Source: Oikopleura dioica
Taxonomy: Eukaryota; Chordata; Appendicularia; Copelata; Oikopleuridae
NCBI GenBank assembly: GCA_907165135.1
Contig: OU015567.1
Location: forward strand, 873,001-937,000
DNA: 64,000 nucleotides
Direction of reading: 5' to 3'
Every line of letters begins with the position of its first letter. The stretch's first letter is position 1. Positions 31,153 through 43,307 of the stretch are shown here, in pieces. The notes beneath the pieces were generated by a model. That model ran no database searches. It was not told where the DNA came from and saw nothing but the letters and a program-made list of their open reading frames with translations. Both the position numbers and the translations under genes were made by a program.

Positions 31153-32315
31153 TTCTTTGTATTTTTTACTTTTGGCTATTGAAAAAGCTCAAAAATCGAT
31201 GGGCGAAATGAGAGAAATATAAAAATAAAATCGACGTTTGCCGTGCATCGAAGCTGGTTTACGTAATCATCAACATAAAATAATCGTTAAAAAGTTGATT
31301 TCATCAACAACAAATTAACTCGACGAGAGTTGAACAGTCGGGAAAATAGTTGATATAAGTTGTGGCTTGGAGTTTTTTGAAAAGCAGAATCGTTAAAAGC
31401 TCGAAACGCATCTTTTTGGAACTTGACTTTGAGAAGTGAGAATAAAGAGCTGGTTTAAAATTGCGTTAACATCGTTTCATGCATCAAATTTAATTGCAAG
31501 TGTCAAGGACATATTTGAAAGTTTCGAGAGAGTTTTGACTGAAAATAACGAAATCGGTCGAAATGCACTTACAAGTTGGGGTTAACATTTCGTCCCTCGG
31601 TTTCCGATAAATTTCCAGAACTGCAATTTCGGTTTGAAGATCCAAAAAGATTATCCGAATGCTAGCCTGAAATTTCTTAGATACTTCTCAACCAATTATC
31701 GCCAATCATCCAGAGAAAATAGTGTTGAATTGAGTGTTGATTTCTGACACGGAAGAACCTGTTTCTTCTATCTGTTTGATATTTTGTCCTGTAAAAAGTT
31801 TTAAAAGATGACTCTAATTTAATAAAATTGATTTTAAAGCAAAACTCATAAGAAATGTAATAGAATTGATTAAAGTCGGCTAAGTTGAACTTTCTTCTAT
31901 CCAAAGCTTTTTATGGCCAGTACAATCATTAAAAAGCCGGCTGCTTAATTTTTCGTAATTGACTTCGCCGATCGGGCAGACAAAAGTCGCGGGGACACTG
32001 CCTCAAATGCTAACAGGCATAACGTACAAAAAATAAACTTTTTATCTGTAAGAGATACAAAATTTAAAGTTATGTAAAAATGATTAATAAATGTTAAAAT
32101 GAGCTTTATACAAATTTTTGATGAAAAGTCAAATTTGTGTACGTAACGCCGACAAATGCTCGTTATACCGCCTCATTTTTCCAGATGTCAATATGTCTAA
32201 TATTAAGATAAGCTACACATCGGGAAATATTAGTTTGACACATTTTCATAATGAGAATAAACGAAAATGAGAAGAATAGGATCTCTGTTATTTTCGTCGA
32301 TAGAAGCAAAGCGAA
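31153..32315. other. CBR/GPCR divergent intergenic region, unit 2
   Basis: Homologous to 8976-10083 and practically identical to 39390-40553. No gene seen. Confidence 0.55.
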
Positions 32316-33886
32316 ATGAACACTACGGTATACTCTGATTTTTTGTCGCTTGGAAAGAACATGGAAGAGTTTGACATGCGACACAATTTCGGGAATGTTG
32401 ATAAATTTAAACCGCCATATAAGGTAACAGAAAAGATACTCACAAATCAGAAAAAAAATTAACTCTTCCTAGTGAAAATCGTAGGCCAGACTTTGTCTAA
32501 TAATGAATTCAGCTTTCTGTCGGAATTGTTGTTTTTGGAGTTATTTCAAATCTCAGGAACTGGTCCGATTTTGAGACAGAAATTTTTAATGATGGATTTT
32601 CGAGATCACCCAAAAGTATTTTATACTTCATCTTCAAGGACAGTGGAGTCGTCAAAACAGCCCTTGCTCCGTATTATCTCAACAAGAGCAATCGCTCTCG
32701 AATGATCGATTTCAACTTCTTCTGGCTCTGCTCCTTCAGCCTCATGGATTTGTTAGCGCAATCGCTGCTCCTTGGCCAGACTTTTCGGGGCGATTCGTTT
32801 TCGGGACGACTGGAAACTTGTCAGATTGCTTTGAGCCTCGCTCATTTTTCAAGAATAATGATCTCGATTCAAATATTTTTGATTGCTTGCTACAGACTCA
32901 ATATTATGACACAAGGACTGACGACGCGAAAACGAATGACGAAAAAGCTTATTGATCAAATTTTCTGTTTTCAGATCTTGGGTGGGTCTAGATCAGGTTA
33001 GGGGGGGTTAGATCAGGTCTAAACTTTAGAGTCTAAAGTGACTCTTGCCCGCCCTTAGCTTGGTGACCCAAGCCCTAGAGTGACTTTTGCCCACCCTTCG
33101 TTAGATGACCTTAGCCATGAAAGGACTTTTGCCCACCCTAGGCTAGGGTAACCCTCGCCCTGAAGTGCCTCTTGCCCACCATAGGCTAGGACGACCCTAG
33201 CCCTAAAGTAACTTTTGCCCACCCTTGTTTAAGACTTATGTCGCCATGCTCATAGCTGGATACGAGGCCTATGAAGCCGGCAAATTCGGATCCAGAGGCT
33301 TTTTCGACGAAATCGGTACCTTCAGAGCCAAGTCAAAAGCTCTCCTCGAAATCTTCCTCCGTTACTCGGAATATTATTCCAACACTCCTCGAAACCTCTC
33401 AAATGATGCGCTCTTTGACTCCTACTGCTGGCCGAATTCGAAGAAAGATCCTTTGGTTTTCCGAGACTCTGAATATCGATTCGCTTTCTATACGATTGTT
33501 CTTCCAATAAGTGGACTGATGCTGTGCTACTCGAAAATTGTTTTCATGGTCCGAAAGAGCTACAAACTAATCGGTAAATTTCTTTTCATTCTTTTTTTTT
33601 GCAAAAATGATTTGAGATAATGCAACTCGATTGACGAGACAAAACAAGCAACGACTCGACGTTGTGCTAACAAAAAAGCTTGTGCTCGTTTTTCTGACTT
33701 ATGTTCTTACCATCGGTGCTTTTCGACTGTTTCGAGTGGTCAGTGCCTCAAAAAGACAATCCAGCCAAAGCGATCAAAGACATCATGCAGCTAAGCGCTT
33801 CTCAGTCCACTCCCCGTCAATTCATTCATGCTTATGATCTACTGATTACATTCGAGCACAACAAGCATATCAACTCATGCTTTTAA
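32316..33886 (+). CDS. Rhodopsin-like GPCR, unit 2 copy (best-preserved)
   Basis: Exons follow unit 1: N-terminal tail with N-glycosylation sequon (MNTTVYSDF), TM1 LSVGIVVFGVISNL, a GA-AG intron, NKSNRSRM, TM2, TM3 ending ACYRL. TM4 is interrupted by the element at 32981-33223; removal gives FCFQILFKTYVAMLIAGYEA. ECL2 with CysTrpPro (SYCWPNSKKD), TM5 with IVLPISGLMLCY, then GTAAAT...TTTGAG and ICL3 follow. TM6 lacks about 16 bases present in unit 1, which leaves it short and one base out of frame before FLPSVLFDCFEW. The reading ends at NSCF without an NPxxY-like motif, so a further exon (see 33887-34880) or degeneration is possible. Class A receptor, ligand unknown. Confidence 0.68.
32981..33223. 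mobile_element. TIR element with minisatellite core in GPCR TM4, unit 2
   Basis: CTTG at 32977-32980 and 33224-33227 flank a GGTGGGC...GCCCACC-ended element with ~43-bp CTTTTGCCCACCC repeats. It has fewer and different units than unit 1, as expected of a minisatellite. Confidence 0.65.
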
Positions 33887-34880
33887 GCTTTTGCTAAAAA
33901 CAGTAATAATATAATAGACGGGTCTTGGACCAAGACTCTTGGTTCTTGAAATCGCTTTGCAGCTGCACCGCCCGGGGAGCTCGCCTCGATCGAGCCCAAA
34001 AATTCGAGCGATCCCCCGGGGCTGCGCGCCCAGATTTGATGTTAGATTGGTTCGGAAGCAGCTGAACAGGTCTTTCTCGGAAATCACCGACGATCTTTTT
34101 TTCTGGACCATATTCCGGAAAACACTTTGTATAAAAAATACTCGCCATCACCCGAGAAAATTACTTGTATTTAAATTTTTCAAAAGGGACAACGTATTCG
34201 AAAGTTATTGGAAGAAAGCGAAAAAGCGCTGCTTTAACCATAGCTATTTCTAATTTTGCTCATTACTTTGGAAAAAATGATCCACTTATATTATTTTAAT
34301 ATTCTTAAGAAAGTTCTACTGATGGCAAATAATTTTGCCATTGATCAATTTTCATTAACTTCTTCAGTTTACTTAATTTTTACAAAAAACACACACCCTA
34401 CAATCAAAAATTTAAAAAATGACAAATCTGTTAATGAAATTGAAGTGTAGTGAATATAAAAATTGTTTGCCATCATTAGAAAAATCTTTTAAAATTATAA
34501 TGATAATGATTGAAGCACTATTTCAAAAGTTATCTCAAAATTACCTAAAAACCTGCTTATAGCAGGGCGATTTTGTTTTCTGGCAATAACTTTTGTTAAA
34601 ATGCTCTGATTTCAAAAACTCAAAAATTAATAAATAAGTCTCATGAAGACAAAAAATTTTAGTCAAATGTGATTTTTCGTAGCTTGTACTATTTAGAATT
34701 TAACCGCGCTGCGCCGCAGGAATCAACAACGAAGCTTGCAGCTATTACAGCTGCTTTTCTTATTTTACCTTATAAAGATACCACGCCGTGTATTATCCAG
34801 ATTTTCGCGCTAGAATTTTTACCCTCTAGCGCCTTGGTAGTATTTATAAACTCTCATTTTGAAATCTTTCCATCACAAAA
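33887..34880. other. GPCR-distal spacer and promoter of the C2H2-like gene, unit 2
   Basis: Homologous to 21550-22544. Contains the Ser/Arg-rich plus-strand frame discussed at 11714-12250 and a TATTTATAAA element at 34841-34850, 31 nt before the next ATG. Confidence 0.45.
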
Positions 34881-35952
34881 ATGCCTGCAGCAGATAGGCC
34901 ACGAAGAGGGCCTCAAGCTCGCGATATTTATGTTCCTGCTAATAACGAACCAAGGTACAATGCAGCTCAGTTACGACGAATGCGAAACGGAAGACAACAA
35001 GAACGACAACGAGAAAATCAAGCCCAGCGAACGAACAACCCAGAACGTCCAGAAGAAGTTATCGCCCGAATAAGACGCGAAAATGCAAATAATCCCGCCA
35101 AAATCGCCAAGAAAATCAAAAAAACTTTAGCCCTCGTCATGAAAGGGCTTGGAAAACACGAACCTTCACTTCTGTCTCAGAAGCTCCCAATGCATCCTGA
35201 TGAGTGGATCCCGGTCTTCAGAAGATTCACGGATGAACAATGGGGCGCCCATTTCAACCCGGATCATTTTGATTCTGTTGATGATCCAAGGTGAATTTTT
35301 AAGAAATCTTTAATTTTCAAAAACATCATTTTTAATTCTGAAACTATAATTTTTTATTTTCAGATTCGAATCCGCCGTCAAGAACTTCTTGTTCGTCGAA
35401 AGAACCGCTGATTTCGACAATGACTCCATCTTCATGGCCGAAAAATTCAAGCTGCCCAATCTTCTTGGAGAGGGAATGATCAAGGGACGACAAATTGCAA
35501 CTCTCGCCGTCCCCGAATGGCAAGAGCACATTTCAGAAATTGAGCTGCGCCAGATTCTCAACGAATGTGTCGCCACAGCCATCATCACCGCCATCGTCAG
35601 CCGCTACGTCTGCCTCCACCCCAAATGCCGACTCCTCCTCAAGGACGACAAAGCCATTTTCCCTCACATCCGCTATTTTCATCCCGAGCAGTTGAAGGAA
35701 AACAGCGTTGGCCGCCGAAAGAGAAAAGCCGCCTGGAAGTACCGCTCATTAGACAACATGGATGACTGCCCCGCTGGCAAGAAATTCCTCTTTGGATTCA
35801 AGGACAAGGACTCCAACTTCTATGAAAAAGTTTCCACTTCCGAAACGACCGTTCTCTACACTTCTCGCCACATTAACGCTACTCCAACCCAGTTCGAGCA
35901 TCCTATTCCTGTTCACAACTTTCCCGCTCATTACGATTCTGACTCTGACTAA
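34881..35952 (+). CDS. Novel basic protein with C2H2-like finger, copy 2
   Basis: Exons 34881-35290 and 35364-35952, 332 aa, differing from copy 1 at a handful of residues (V/A after RGPQ, T/R in IARIRREN, D/Y in HIRYFH, S/T in HINATP). The four putative zinc ligands are unchanged, and the D-to-Y change falls between the two His. Both intact copies keep an open frame and the same splice sites, which supports a real gene. The in-frame Met upstream of copy 1 is not in frame here, so MPAADRPRR is the start. Confidence 0.75.
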
Positions 35953-36033
35953 ATATTTCCTAATTTCTGTAAATAAATGCAAAAAATTGAAAATAATGCC
36001 TTTATATTTGCAAAAGAAAGCATCATAAAATTC

Positions 36034-36196
36034 AAAAAACCTCAGCCCCCTCGGCTCCTCCCTTTTTAGGGAGCAGCTGAGGGGGCTTTTTTGCGTTCGG
36101 TCAATTTTTTAAGTCGAAAAATCAACTGACAGAACGCAAAAAAGCCCCCTCCGCCACTCCCTGAAAAGGGAGCAGCCGAGGGGGCTGGGGTTTTTT
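36034..36196. repeat. Foldback element, copy 2
   Basis: Same palindrome as 23698-23860 with small changes (CCCTGAAAAGGGAG in place of CCCTAAAAAGGGAG in one hairpin, GGCTGGGGTTT at the end). Confidence 0.7.
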
Positions 36197-36260
36197 AGAG
36201 CATTCTTCCTTGATTTAAAATTCTCAAAGCCAATTTTCCTCCAGAAAACTTATTTTTTCT

Positions 36261-37044
36261 TTATTTTGACCCAAAATTCGATTTGAAACGATCTCGAAAT
36301 CGGCCATTGTATCGTTTTGTATATCCAAGAAAAATGTTACCCTTCGCCGATTTCGCCTTGCAAAGTCCGAATTCATCCTTCGCCCGAGCGAGATTCGCTT
36401 TTTGCGTTTCGTAAGGGAGATCAGAAACGGGAAGGGAATTTCTTCTCACTTTCAAATCTTGAGTTAAACTTTGAAAATTCGCGAGAGCAGGGTTACGGCC
36501 GTTTTCACCGTGCATTATCAAGACGGAGGATAGCTGCTCAGTTTCCGTATATACGCATTCATAATTGGGACAGGGACAACCGTTTGGGCAGTTTTCGTTG
36601 CAGGGGCAGTCGAGAATGTTCTGTGAGTATTCCCACGTACAGAGAGTGAGACAACTCGAGTTCCCGCCGCAGCTCCCGATGCATTGAACTCAATTTGAGC
36701 AGCTCTTGCTCAAGGTCCGCCAGGCATTTTATATGGTCCTCATTTTCTTCAGGAAAAGCACAAATGTCGCAAATATCAGCAGGACAATCCTCGCAGCCTG
36801 TAGGGCAATCAATGTGGCAAGGACATCCATCAATACAGTCAAATCCTTCCCGGACGCAGGAGTTTTCGCAAAGTGCATCCCCATTTTGACAATCGTTCAA
36901 GCATGCCAAAAGATCATCGCTACAGCTTGTTGAGCAGATTTCACCGAGATCAAGGTCCGTGCAAGTTTCGTTGAGCTTCGGAAGCTGGTCGAAAAAACTT
37001 TCTCTTGCGAAATTATCAAAAACGGGAAGAACCATTTTTTGCAT
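36261..37044 (-). CDS. Cys-rich larvacean-type protein, copy 2 (one frame break)
   Basis: From an ATG at 37044 the frame reads MQKMVLPVFDNFARES and then a dense Cys run (TSCSDDLLACLNDC, CENSCVREGFDC, CPCHIDCPTGCEDC). It continues to CLADLEQELLKL, where the Cys-rich frame must shift by one base near 36690. The other frame resumes QCIGSCGGNSSCLTLC, CPCNENCPNGCPCPNYEC and ends KSNFGSK at 36261. The CPC...CPxGC pattern is one I associate with secreted larvacean proteins, though I see no signal peptide at this start; an upstream exon may be missing. The break is shared by the copy at 42524-43307. Function unknown; extracellular disulfide-rich domain inferred. Confidence 0.65.
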
Positions 37045-37870
37045 TTTCTGAGGCGATTTCAAGCGATTCAATGCGGCAGCTGATTATTTCTCAGAATAAA
37101 AAAGAGACTTCAGTGAAATTTTAAACATTTATTTACTTATTCTTTGTTCAACTGAGGCAGGACAGTAGCAGGCTTCTTTTATTTCGAGCCTGTTAAAATT
37201 TATTAAGAATTTATGTACAGTTTTGTTTGATTGTTTTTTATTTATATATACCGTATATAATATACGTCCTTGGCTATCGTTTTTTGTTTTTTTTTTGTCT
37301 GGGCGTTTTGTCGTTGAGTAGCTACAGTATTTTCCGGATTGGACTATTTCGATTGATGATTTTTTGAGGATTTTTGGAGTTTCTTTTTGAACAAATCAGG
37401 TCTTTTTTAACTTAGATTTGAGGCATCAAGGCAATTCCATATTTTCGTTTATCAGGAATCAGTTTTGGTTAAGTTGAAAATAAATTTGTTGAACTTTTAC
37501 TTGTATTGCGTTTTTGAGTGGACTTCTCAGCAGTTCTTCAGCTCTCGGTTGTGCGCTTCGATGGATTTTAAATTACTGTCGAAAAGATCGCGCCATTTTA
37601 GCGAGTTTGAATGGCGGTCGATTTTGAATTTTCTTCGCGAACCATGTCTAAATGGGAGTTTAGCCTTCCCATAAACGATTTTCCATTTTCTTATGTAAAA
37701 TATGTCCTTGTTCTATGTAAAATGAGTCCGTTTTACTTGATAATACCCGGTCCGATCACATGCACTCACGGGCAAGGGGCGAGCATGGGAGGGGAGGGCG
37801 GGCGAAATCACGCACCAATCTTGCGGAAAGGTTTTTTTCCTCGAAACATATATAGATTATTTTTACTAAC
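37045..37870. other. Upstream region of the Cys-rich gene, no gene seen
   Basis: AT-rich, with a TATATATACCGTATATAATA palindromic stretch at about 37240-37265. A 69-codon plus-strand ORF at 37465 runs into the SLC43 intron repeat and is probably chance. Nearly identical at 43308-44133. Confidence 0.45.
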
Positions 37871-38116
37871 CAAAACTTGTTATCGAGCCATATATTATTC
37901 TTGTCCAAAACATACCAATTCTTTTCAAAATAAGTACTCCAATCGTCATCGAAATGATTGCGACAGTGAACATAGTGTTGTAAAATTTCAGCGCTTCATT
38001 GCAGAGAGACTTGTTGGGACTCCAAATATCGTCCGTTCTATTTGAACATATTGTCGAGTAAAAAATTCCCTGTGATTTAAGCTCATCTTCAATAAATGAA
38101 AATCCAAAAATAACAC
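37871..38116 (-). pseudogene. SLC43 exon 2 fragment
   Basis: Exon 2 of SLC43 with an in-frame 12-nt deletion relative to unit 1 (GTCCAACTAAAA lost), shared with the copy at 44134-44379. Exon 1 is missing because the sequence breaks within the adjoining TTAA-type MITE at about 38717 into CBR intron 2. Confidence 0.8.
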
Positions 38117-38717
38117 CTAAAAAAAAGATTTTAATTTTTTATTTAACTTCCCGATAAACAGGCGCCCGACGAAGCGCTCAAAAACAGGGTTGGGAGAGAG
38201 GGCCACCATGCATTTTCAGCCCCGCGCGCAGTGCGAGTAAAAGCTTGAAAGGCTTTAAGCTCTTATTTGCATAAGTTATAAAGTCTAAACGGTTATGCTG
38301 CATTTATAATTTGTTAGGGCTTTCAACTTGAAAAGCAAATTTCTAATTTGAATTGGAAATGGATTGGTAATTGGCTGGATTGGAAAAAATGCGATTGGAT
38401 TGGATTGTCAGTTGGTTCGATTGACCAAAAATTTTTTTCCAATTGTGCAACCATGATCCTTATTTTTACGAGCAATTATTCAGCTCCTAATTGATGAAAA
38501 AATCATTTAAATTTGTTCAATTAAAAATTTTATGAATCATTATTAAGGACCCACCCGTCAAGATTTTAAATATCGAAATTTAAAATTTTGACCTCGGATT
38601 CGGATTCCCTGTGCCGAAAAACCATTTTTTCGCGCCATTTAATATCCGCCTATCTCCACTCTATCACCCTTAATAATCGAGTCAAAGTTTAAGAATTTGT
38701 AAGGGCGGTGCGACGCG
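38117..38717. other. SLC43 intron 1 remnant with truncated MITE
   Basis: Carries the left arm of the TTAA-type MITE (from about 38548) cut off at GCGACGCGC, where CBR sequence begins. Confidence 0.65.
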
Positions 38718-38770
38718 CTATTTTCAACAAGTATTTCTTAAAAAACCGATCATCGACGTTTGTTCTGGAC

Positions 38771-39389
38771 TTGGCCAACCATCAGTTTGAGCCTGAGATG
38801 GGTTTTTCTGATCTTCGATGAATCTTCTGGCAATAGTATCTAACTCGTCGAAAGTTGTTTTCGCGAGTGAACTTCTAAAGAAAAATTAATGGATAAGGTG
38901 ATCAAAAACTTACGAAGATAGCTTTTGCCCATAATCAAAGACGTAATTCTCCTCAAAGATGTTCGGATTCGGGTTCAAATTGAGCATTCCTCGCAGTCCG
39001 AAAAAGCTGGAAAGGCAGACAATTCGAGCTCCCTCGCGAGCAAGAGGAAACAGTGATTTTAGAGCAGAAGAAATTCCAAAATAATTGACATCGATGGTCA
39101 ATTTGATACTCTCAAATGATTTGTCATTTATTTCTGGCGCAACACCTGCGTTCAAAACCAAAATATCAAAAGAAGACGGTCCCATCTTCTCTGCAAAATT
39201 CAGCACACTTTCTTCGTTGCTTATGTCTAGCCTTTCGACTTGCAATTTTCCGCAATTCTCTATTTCCGGGAATCCTTCCGGGTTTCTCGCTGTCGCCACA
39301 ATTTTTTTAACATCTTTCTCTCCAATTAAAAGTTTGACGCATTCAAGTCCGATTCCACGATTTCCGCCGACGACGATTGCAGTTTTCAT
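38771..39389 (-). pseudogene. Carbonyl-reductase-type SDR, exons 1-2 only
   Basis: Exon 1 (39389-38914) and exon 2 (38874-38771) are intact in sequence, with GGNRGIG, LNAGV and the Ser motif, but the copy is cut in intron 2 at about 38717. The YxxxK exon is absent, so no active enzyme can be made. Confidence 0.85.
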
Positions 39390-40553
39390 TTCTTTGTATT
39401 TTTTACTTTTGGCTATTGAAAAAGCTCAAAAATCGATGGGCGAAATGAGAGAAATATAAAAATAAAATCGACGTTTGCCGTGCATCGAAGCTGGTTTACG
39501 TAATCATCAACATAAAATAATCGTTAAAAAGTTGATTTCATCGAGAACAAATTTACTCGACGAGAGTTGAACAGTCGGGAAAATAGTTGATATAAGTTGT
39601 GGCTTGGAGTTTTTTGAAAAGCAGAATCGTTAAAAGCTCAAAACGCATCTTTTTGGAACTTGACTTTGGGAAGTGAGAATAAAGAGCTGGTTTAAAATTG
39701 CGTTAACATCGTTTCATGCATCAAATTTAATTGCAAGTGTCAAGGACATATTTGAAAGTTTCGAGAGAGTTTTGACTGAAAATAACGAAATCGGTCGAAA
39801 TGCACTTACAAGTTGGGGTTAACATTTCGTCCCTCGGTTTCCGATAAATTTCCAGAACTGCAATTTCGGTTTGAAGATCCAAAAAGATTATCCGAATGCT
39901 AGCCTGAAATTTCTTAGATACTTCTCAACCAATTATCGCCAATCATCCAGAGAAAATAGTGTTGAATTGAGTGTTGATTTCTGACACGGAAGAACCTGTT
40001 TCTTCTATCTGTTTGATATTTTGTCCTGTAAAAAGTTTTAAAAAGATGACTCTAATTTAATAAAATTGATTTTAAAGCAAAACTCATAAGAAATGTAATA
40101 GAATTGATTAAAGTCGGCTAAGTTGAACTTTCTTCTATCCAAAGCTTTTTATGGCCAGTACAATCATTAAAAAGCCGGCTGCTTAATTTTTCGTAATTGA
40201 CTTCGCCGATCGGGCAGACAAAAGTCGCGGGGACACTGCCTCAAATGCTAACAGGCATAACGTACAAAAAATAAACTTTTTATCTGTAAGAGATACAAAA
40301 TTTAAAGTTATGTAAAAATGATTAATAAATGTTAAAATGAGCTTTATACAAATTTTTGATGAAAAGTCAAATTTGTGTACGTAACGCCGACAAATGCTCG
40401 TTATACCGCCTCATTTTTCCAGATGTCAATATGTCTAATATTAAGATAAGCTACACATCGGGAAATATTAGTTTGACACATTTTCATAATGAGAATAAAC
40501 GAAAATGAGAAGAATAGGATCTCTGTTATTTTCGTCGATAGAAGCAAAGCGAA
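39390..40553. other. CBR/GPCR divergent intergenic region, third copy
   Basis: Practically identical to 31153-32315. No gene seen. Confidence 0.55.
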
Positions 40554-41578
40554 ATGAACACTACGGTATACTCTGATTTTTTGTCGCTTGGAAAGAACAT
40601 GGAAGAGTTTGACATGCGACACAATTTCGGGAATGTTGATAAATTTAAACCGCCATATAAGGTAACAGAAAAGATACTCACAAATCAGAAAAAAAATTAA
40701 CTCTTCCTAGTGAAAATCGTAGGCCAGACTTTGTCTAATAATGAATTCAGCTTTCTGTCGGAATTGTTGTTTTTGGAGTTATTTCAAATCTCAGGAACTG
40801 GTCCGATTTTGAGACAGAAATTTTTAATGATGGATTTTCGAGATCACCCAAAAGTATTTTATACTTCATCTTCAAGGACAGTGGAGTCGTCAAAACAGCC
40901 CTTGCTCCGTATTATCTCAACAAGAGCAATCGCTCTCGAATGATCGATTTCAACTTCTTCTGGCTCTGCTCCTTCAGCCTCATGGATTTGTTAGCGCAAT
41001 CGCTGCTCCTTGGCCAGACTTTTCGGGGCGATTCGTTTTCGGGACGACTGGAAACTTGTCAGATTGCTTTGAGCCTCGCTCATTTTTCAAGAATAATGAT
41101 CTCGATTCAAATATTTTTGATTGCTTGCTACAGACTCAATATTATGACACAAGGACTGACGACGCGAAAACGAATGACGAAAAAGCTTATTGATCAAATT
41201 TTCTGTTTTCAGATCTTGGGTGGGTCTAGATCAGGTTAGGGGGGGTTAGATCAGGTCTAAACTTTAGAGTCTAAAGTGACTCTTGCCCGCCCTTAGCTTG
41301 GTGACCCAAGCCCTAGAGTGACTTTTGCCCACCCTTCGTTAGATGACCTTAGCCATGAAAGGACTTTTGCCCACCCTAGGCTAGGGTAACCCTCGCCCTG
41401 AAGTGCCTCTTGCCCACCATAGGCTAGGACGACCCTAGCCCTAAAGTAACTTTTGCCCACCCTTGTTTAAGACTTATGTCGCCATGCTCATAGCTGGATA
41501 CGAGGCCTATGAAGCCGGCAAATTCGGATCCAGAGGCTTTTTCGACGAAATCGGTACCTTCAGAGCCAAGTCAAAAGC
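40554..41578 (+). pseudogene. GPCR 5' part, truncated and fused
   Basis: Identical, as far as I can compare by eye, to 32316-33342, including the GA-AG intron and the TM4 element (41219-41461). It stops inside ECL2 after FRAKSKA and jumps at about 41578 to the intron of the C2H2-like gene. TM5-TM7 are missing. Confidence 0.85.
41219..41461. mobile_element. TIR element with minisatellite core in GPCR TM4, third copy
   Basis: Same element, flanking CTTG and repeat units as 32981-33223, with no difference that I can see. Confidence 0.65.
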
Positions 41579-41626
41579 TCCAAAAACATCATTTTTAATT
41601 CTGAAACTATAATTTTTTATTTTCAG

Positions 41627-42215
41627 ATTCGAATCCGCCGTCAAGAACTTCTTGTTCGTCGAAAGAACCGCTGATTTCGACAATGACTCCATCTTCATGG
41701 CCGAAAAATTCAAGCTGCCCAATCTTCTTGGAGAGGGAATGATCAAGGGACGACAAATTGCAACTCTCGCCGTCCCCGAATGGCAAGAGCACATTTCAGA
41801 AATTGAGCTGCGCCAGATTCTCAACGAATGTGTCGCCACAGCCATCATCACCGCCATCGTCAGCCGCTACGTCTGCCTCCACCCCAAATGCCGACTCCTC
41901 CTCAAGGACGACAAAGCCATTTTCCCTCACATCCGCTATTTTCATCCCGAGCAGTTGAAGGAAAACAGCGTTGGCCGCCGAAAGAGAAAAGCCGCCTGGA
42001 AGTACCGCTCATTAGACAACATGGATGACTGCCCCGCTGGCAAGAAATTCCTCTTTGGATTCAAGGACAAGGACTCCAACTTCTATGAAAAAGTTTCCAC
42101 TTCCGAAACGACCGTTCTCTACACTTCTCGCCACATTAACGCTACTCCAACCCAGTTCGAGCATCCTATTCCTGTTCACAACTTTCCCGCTCATTACGAT
42201 TCTGACTCTGACTAA
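41627..42215 (+). pseudogene. C2H2-like gene, exon 2 only
   Basis: Exon 2 with the intact C-x4-C-x12-H-x4-H site (HIRYFH variant) and DSDSD end. Exon 1 and the promoter are lost at the 41578 junction, although part of the intron and its acceptor remain. An upstream GPCR-driven transcript could in principle splice into it. Confidence 0.85.
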
Positions 42216-42296
42216 ATATTTCCTAATTTCTGTAAATAAATGCAAAAAATTGAAAATAATGCCTTTATATTTGCAAAAGAAAGCATCATAAAATTC

Positions 42297-42459
42297 AAAA
42301 AACCTCAGCCCCCTCGGCTCCTCCCTTTTTAGGGAGCAGCTGAGGGGGCTTTTTTGCGTTCGGTCAATTTTTTAAGTCGAAAAATCAACTGACAGAACGC
42401 AAAAAAGCCCCCTCCGCCACTCCCTGAAAAGGGAGCAGCCGAGGGGGCTGGGGTTTTTT
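42297..42459. repeat. Foldback element, copy 3
   Basis: Same as 36034-36196. Confidence 0.7.
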
Positions 42460-42523
42460 AGAGCATTCTTCCTTGATTTAAAATTCTCAAAGCCAATTTT
42501 CCTCCAGAAAACTTATTTTTTCT

Positions 42524-43307
42524 TTATTTTGACCCAAAATTCGATTTGAAACGATCTCGAAATCGGCCATTGTATCGTTTTGTATATCCAAGAAAAATGT
42601 TACCCTTCGCCGATTTCGCCTTGCAAAGTCCGAATTCATCCTTCGCCCGAGCGAGATTCGCTTTTTGCGTTTCGTAAGGGAGATCAGAAACGGGAAGGGA
42701 ATTTCTTCTCACTTTCAAATCTTGAGTTAAACTTTGAAAATTCGCGAGAGCAGGGTTACGGCCGTTTTCACCGTGCATTATCAAGACGGAGGATAGCTGC
42801 TCAGTTTCCGTATATACGCATTCATAATTGGGACAGGGACAACCGTTTGGGCAGTTTTCGTTGCAGGGGCAGTCGAGAATGTTCTGTGAGTATTCCCACG
42901 TACAGAGAGTGAGACAACTCGAGTTCCCGCCGCAGCTCCCGATGCATTGAACTCAATTTGAGCAGCTCTTGCTCAAGGTCCGCCAGGCATTTTATATGGT
43001 CCTCATTTTCTTCAGGAAAAGCACAAATGTCGCAAATATCAGCAGGACAATCCTCGCAGCCTGTAGGGCAATCAATGTGGCAAGGACATCCATCAATACA
43101 GTCAAATCCTTCCCGGACGCAGGAGTTTTCGCAAAGTGCATCCCCATTTTGACAATCGTTCAAGCATGCCAAAAGATCATCGCTACAGCTTGTTGAGCAG
43201 ATTTCACCGAGATCAAGGTCCGTGCAAGTTTCGTTGAGCTTCGGAAGCTGGTCGAAAAAACTTTCTCTTGCGAAATTATCAAAAACGGGAAGAACCATTT
43301 TTTGCAT
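42524..43307 (-). CDS. Cys-rich larvacean-type protein, copy 3 (same frame break)
   Basis: Appears identical to 36261-37044 at the protein level, including the one-base frame break near 42953 between the two Cys-rich halves. Because this is part of a very recent duplication, the shared break does not count as independent support for a real intron or for decay. Confidence 0.6.

Noticed and set aside
34881-35952. Retroviral nucleocapsid as identity of the C2H2-like gene
   Set aside because: The spacing C-x4-C-x12-H-x4-H is not a CCHC knuckle, the gene has an intron and a TATA-like promoter, and it is not flanked by LTRs.
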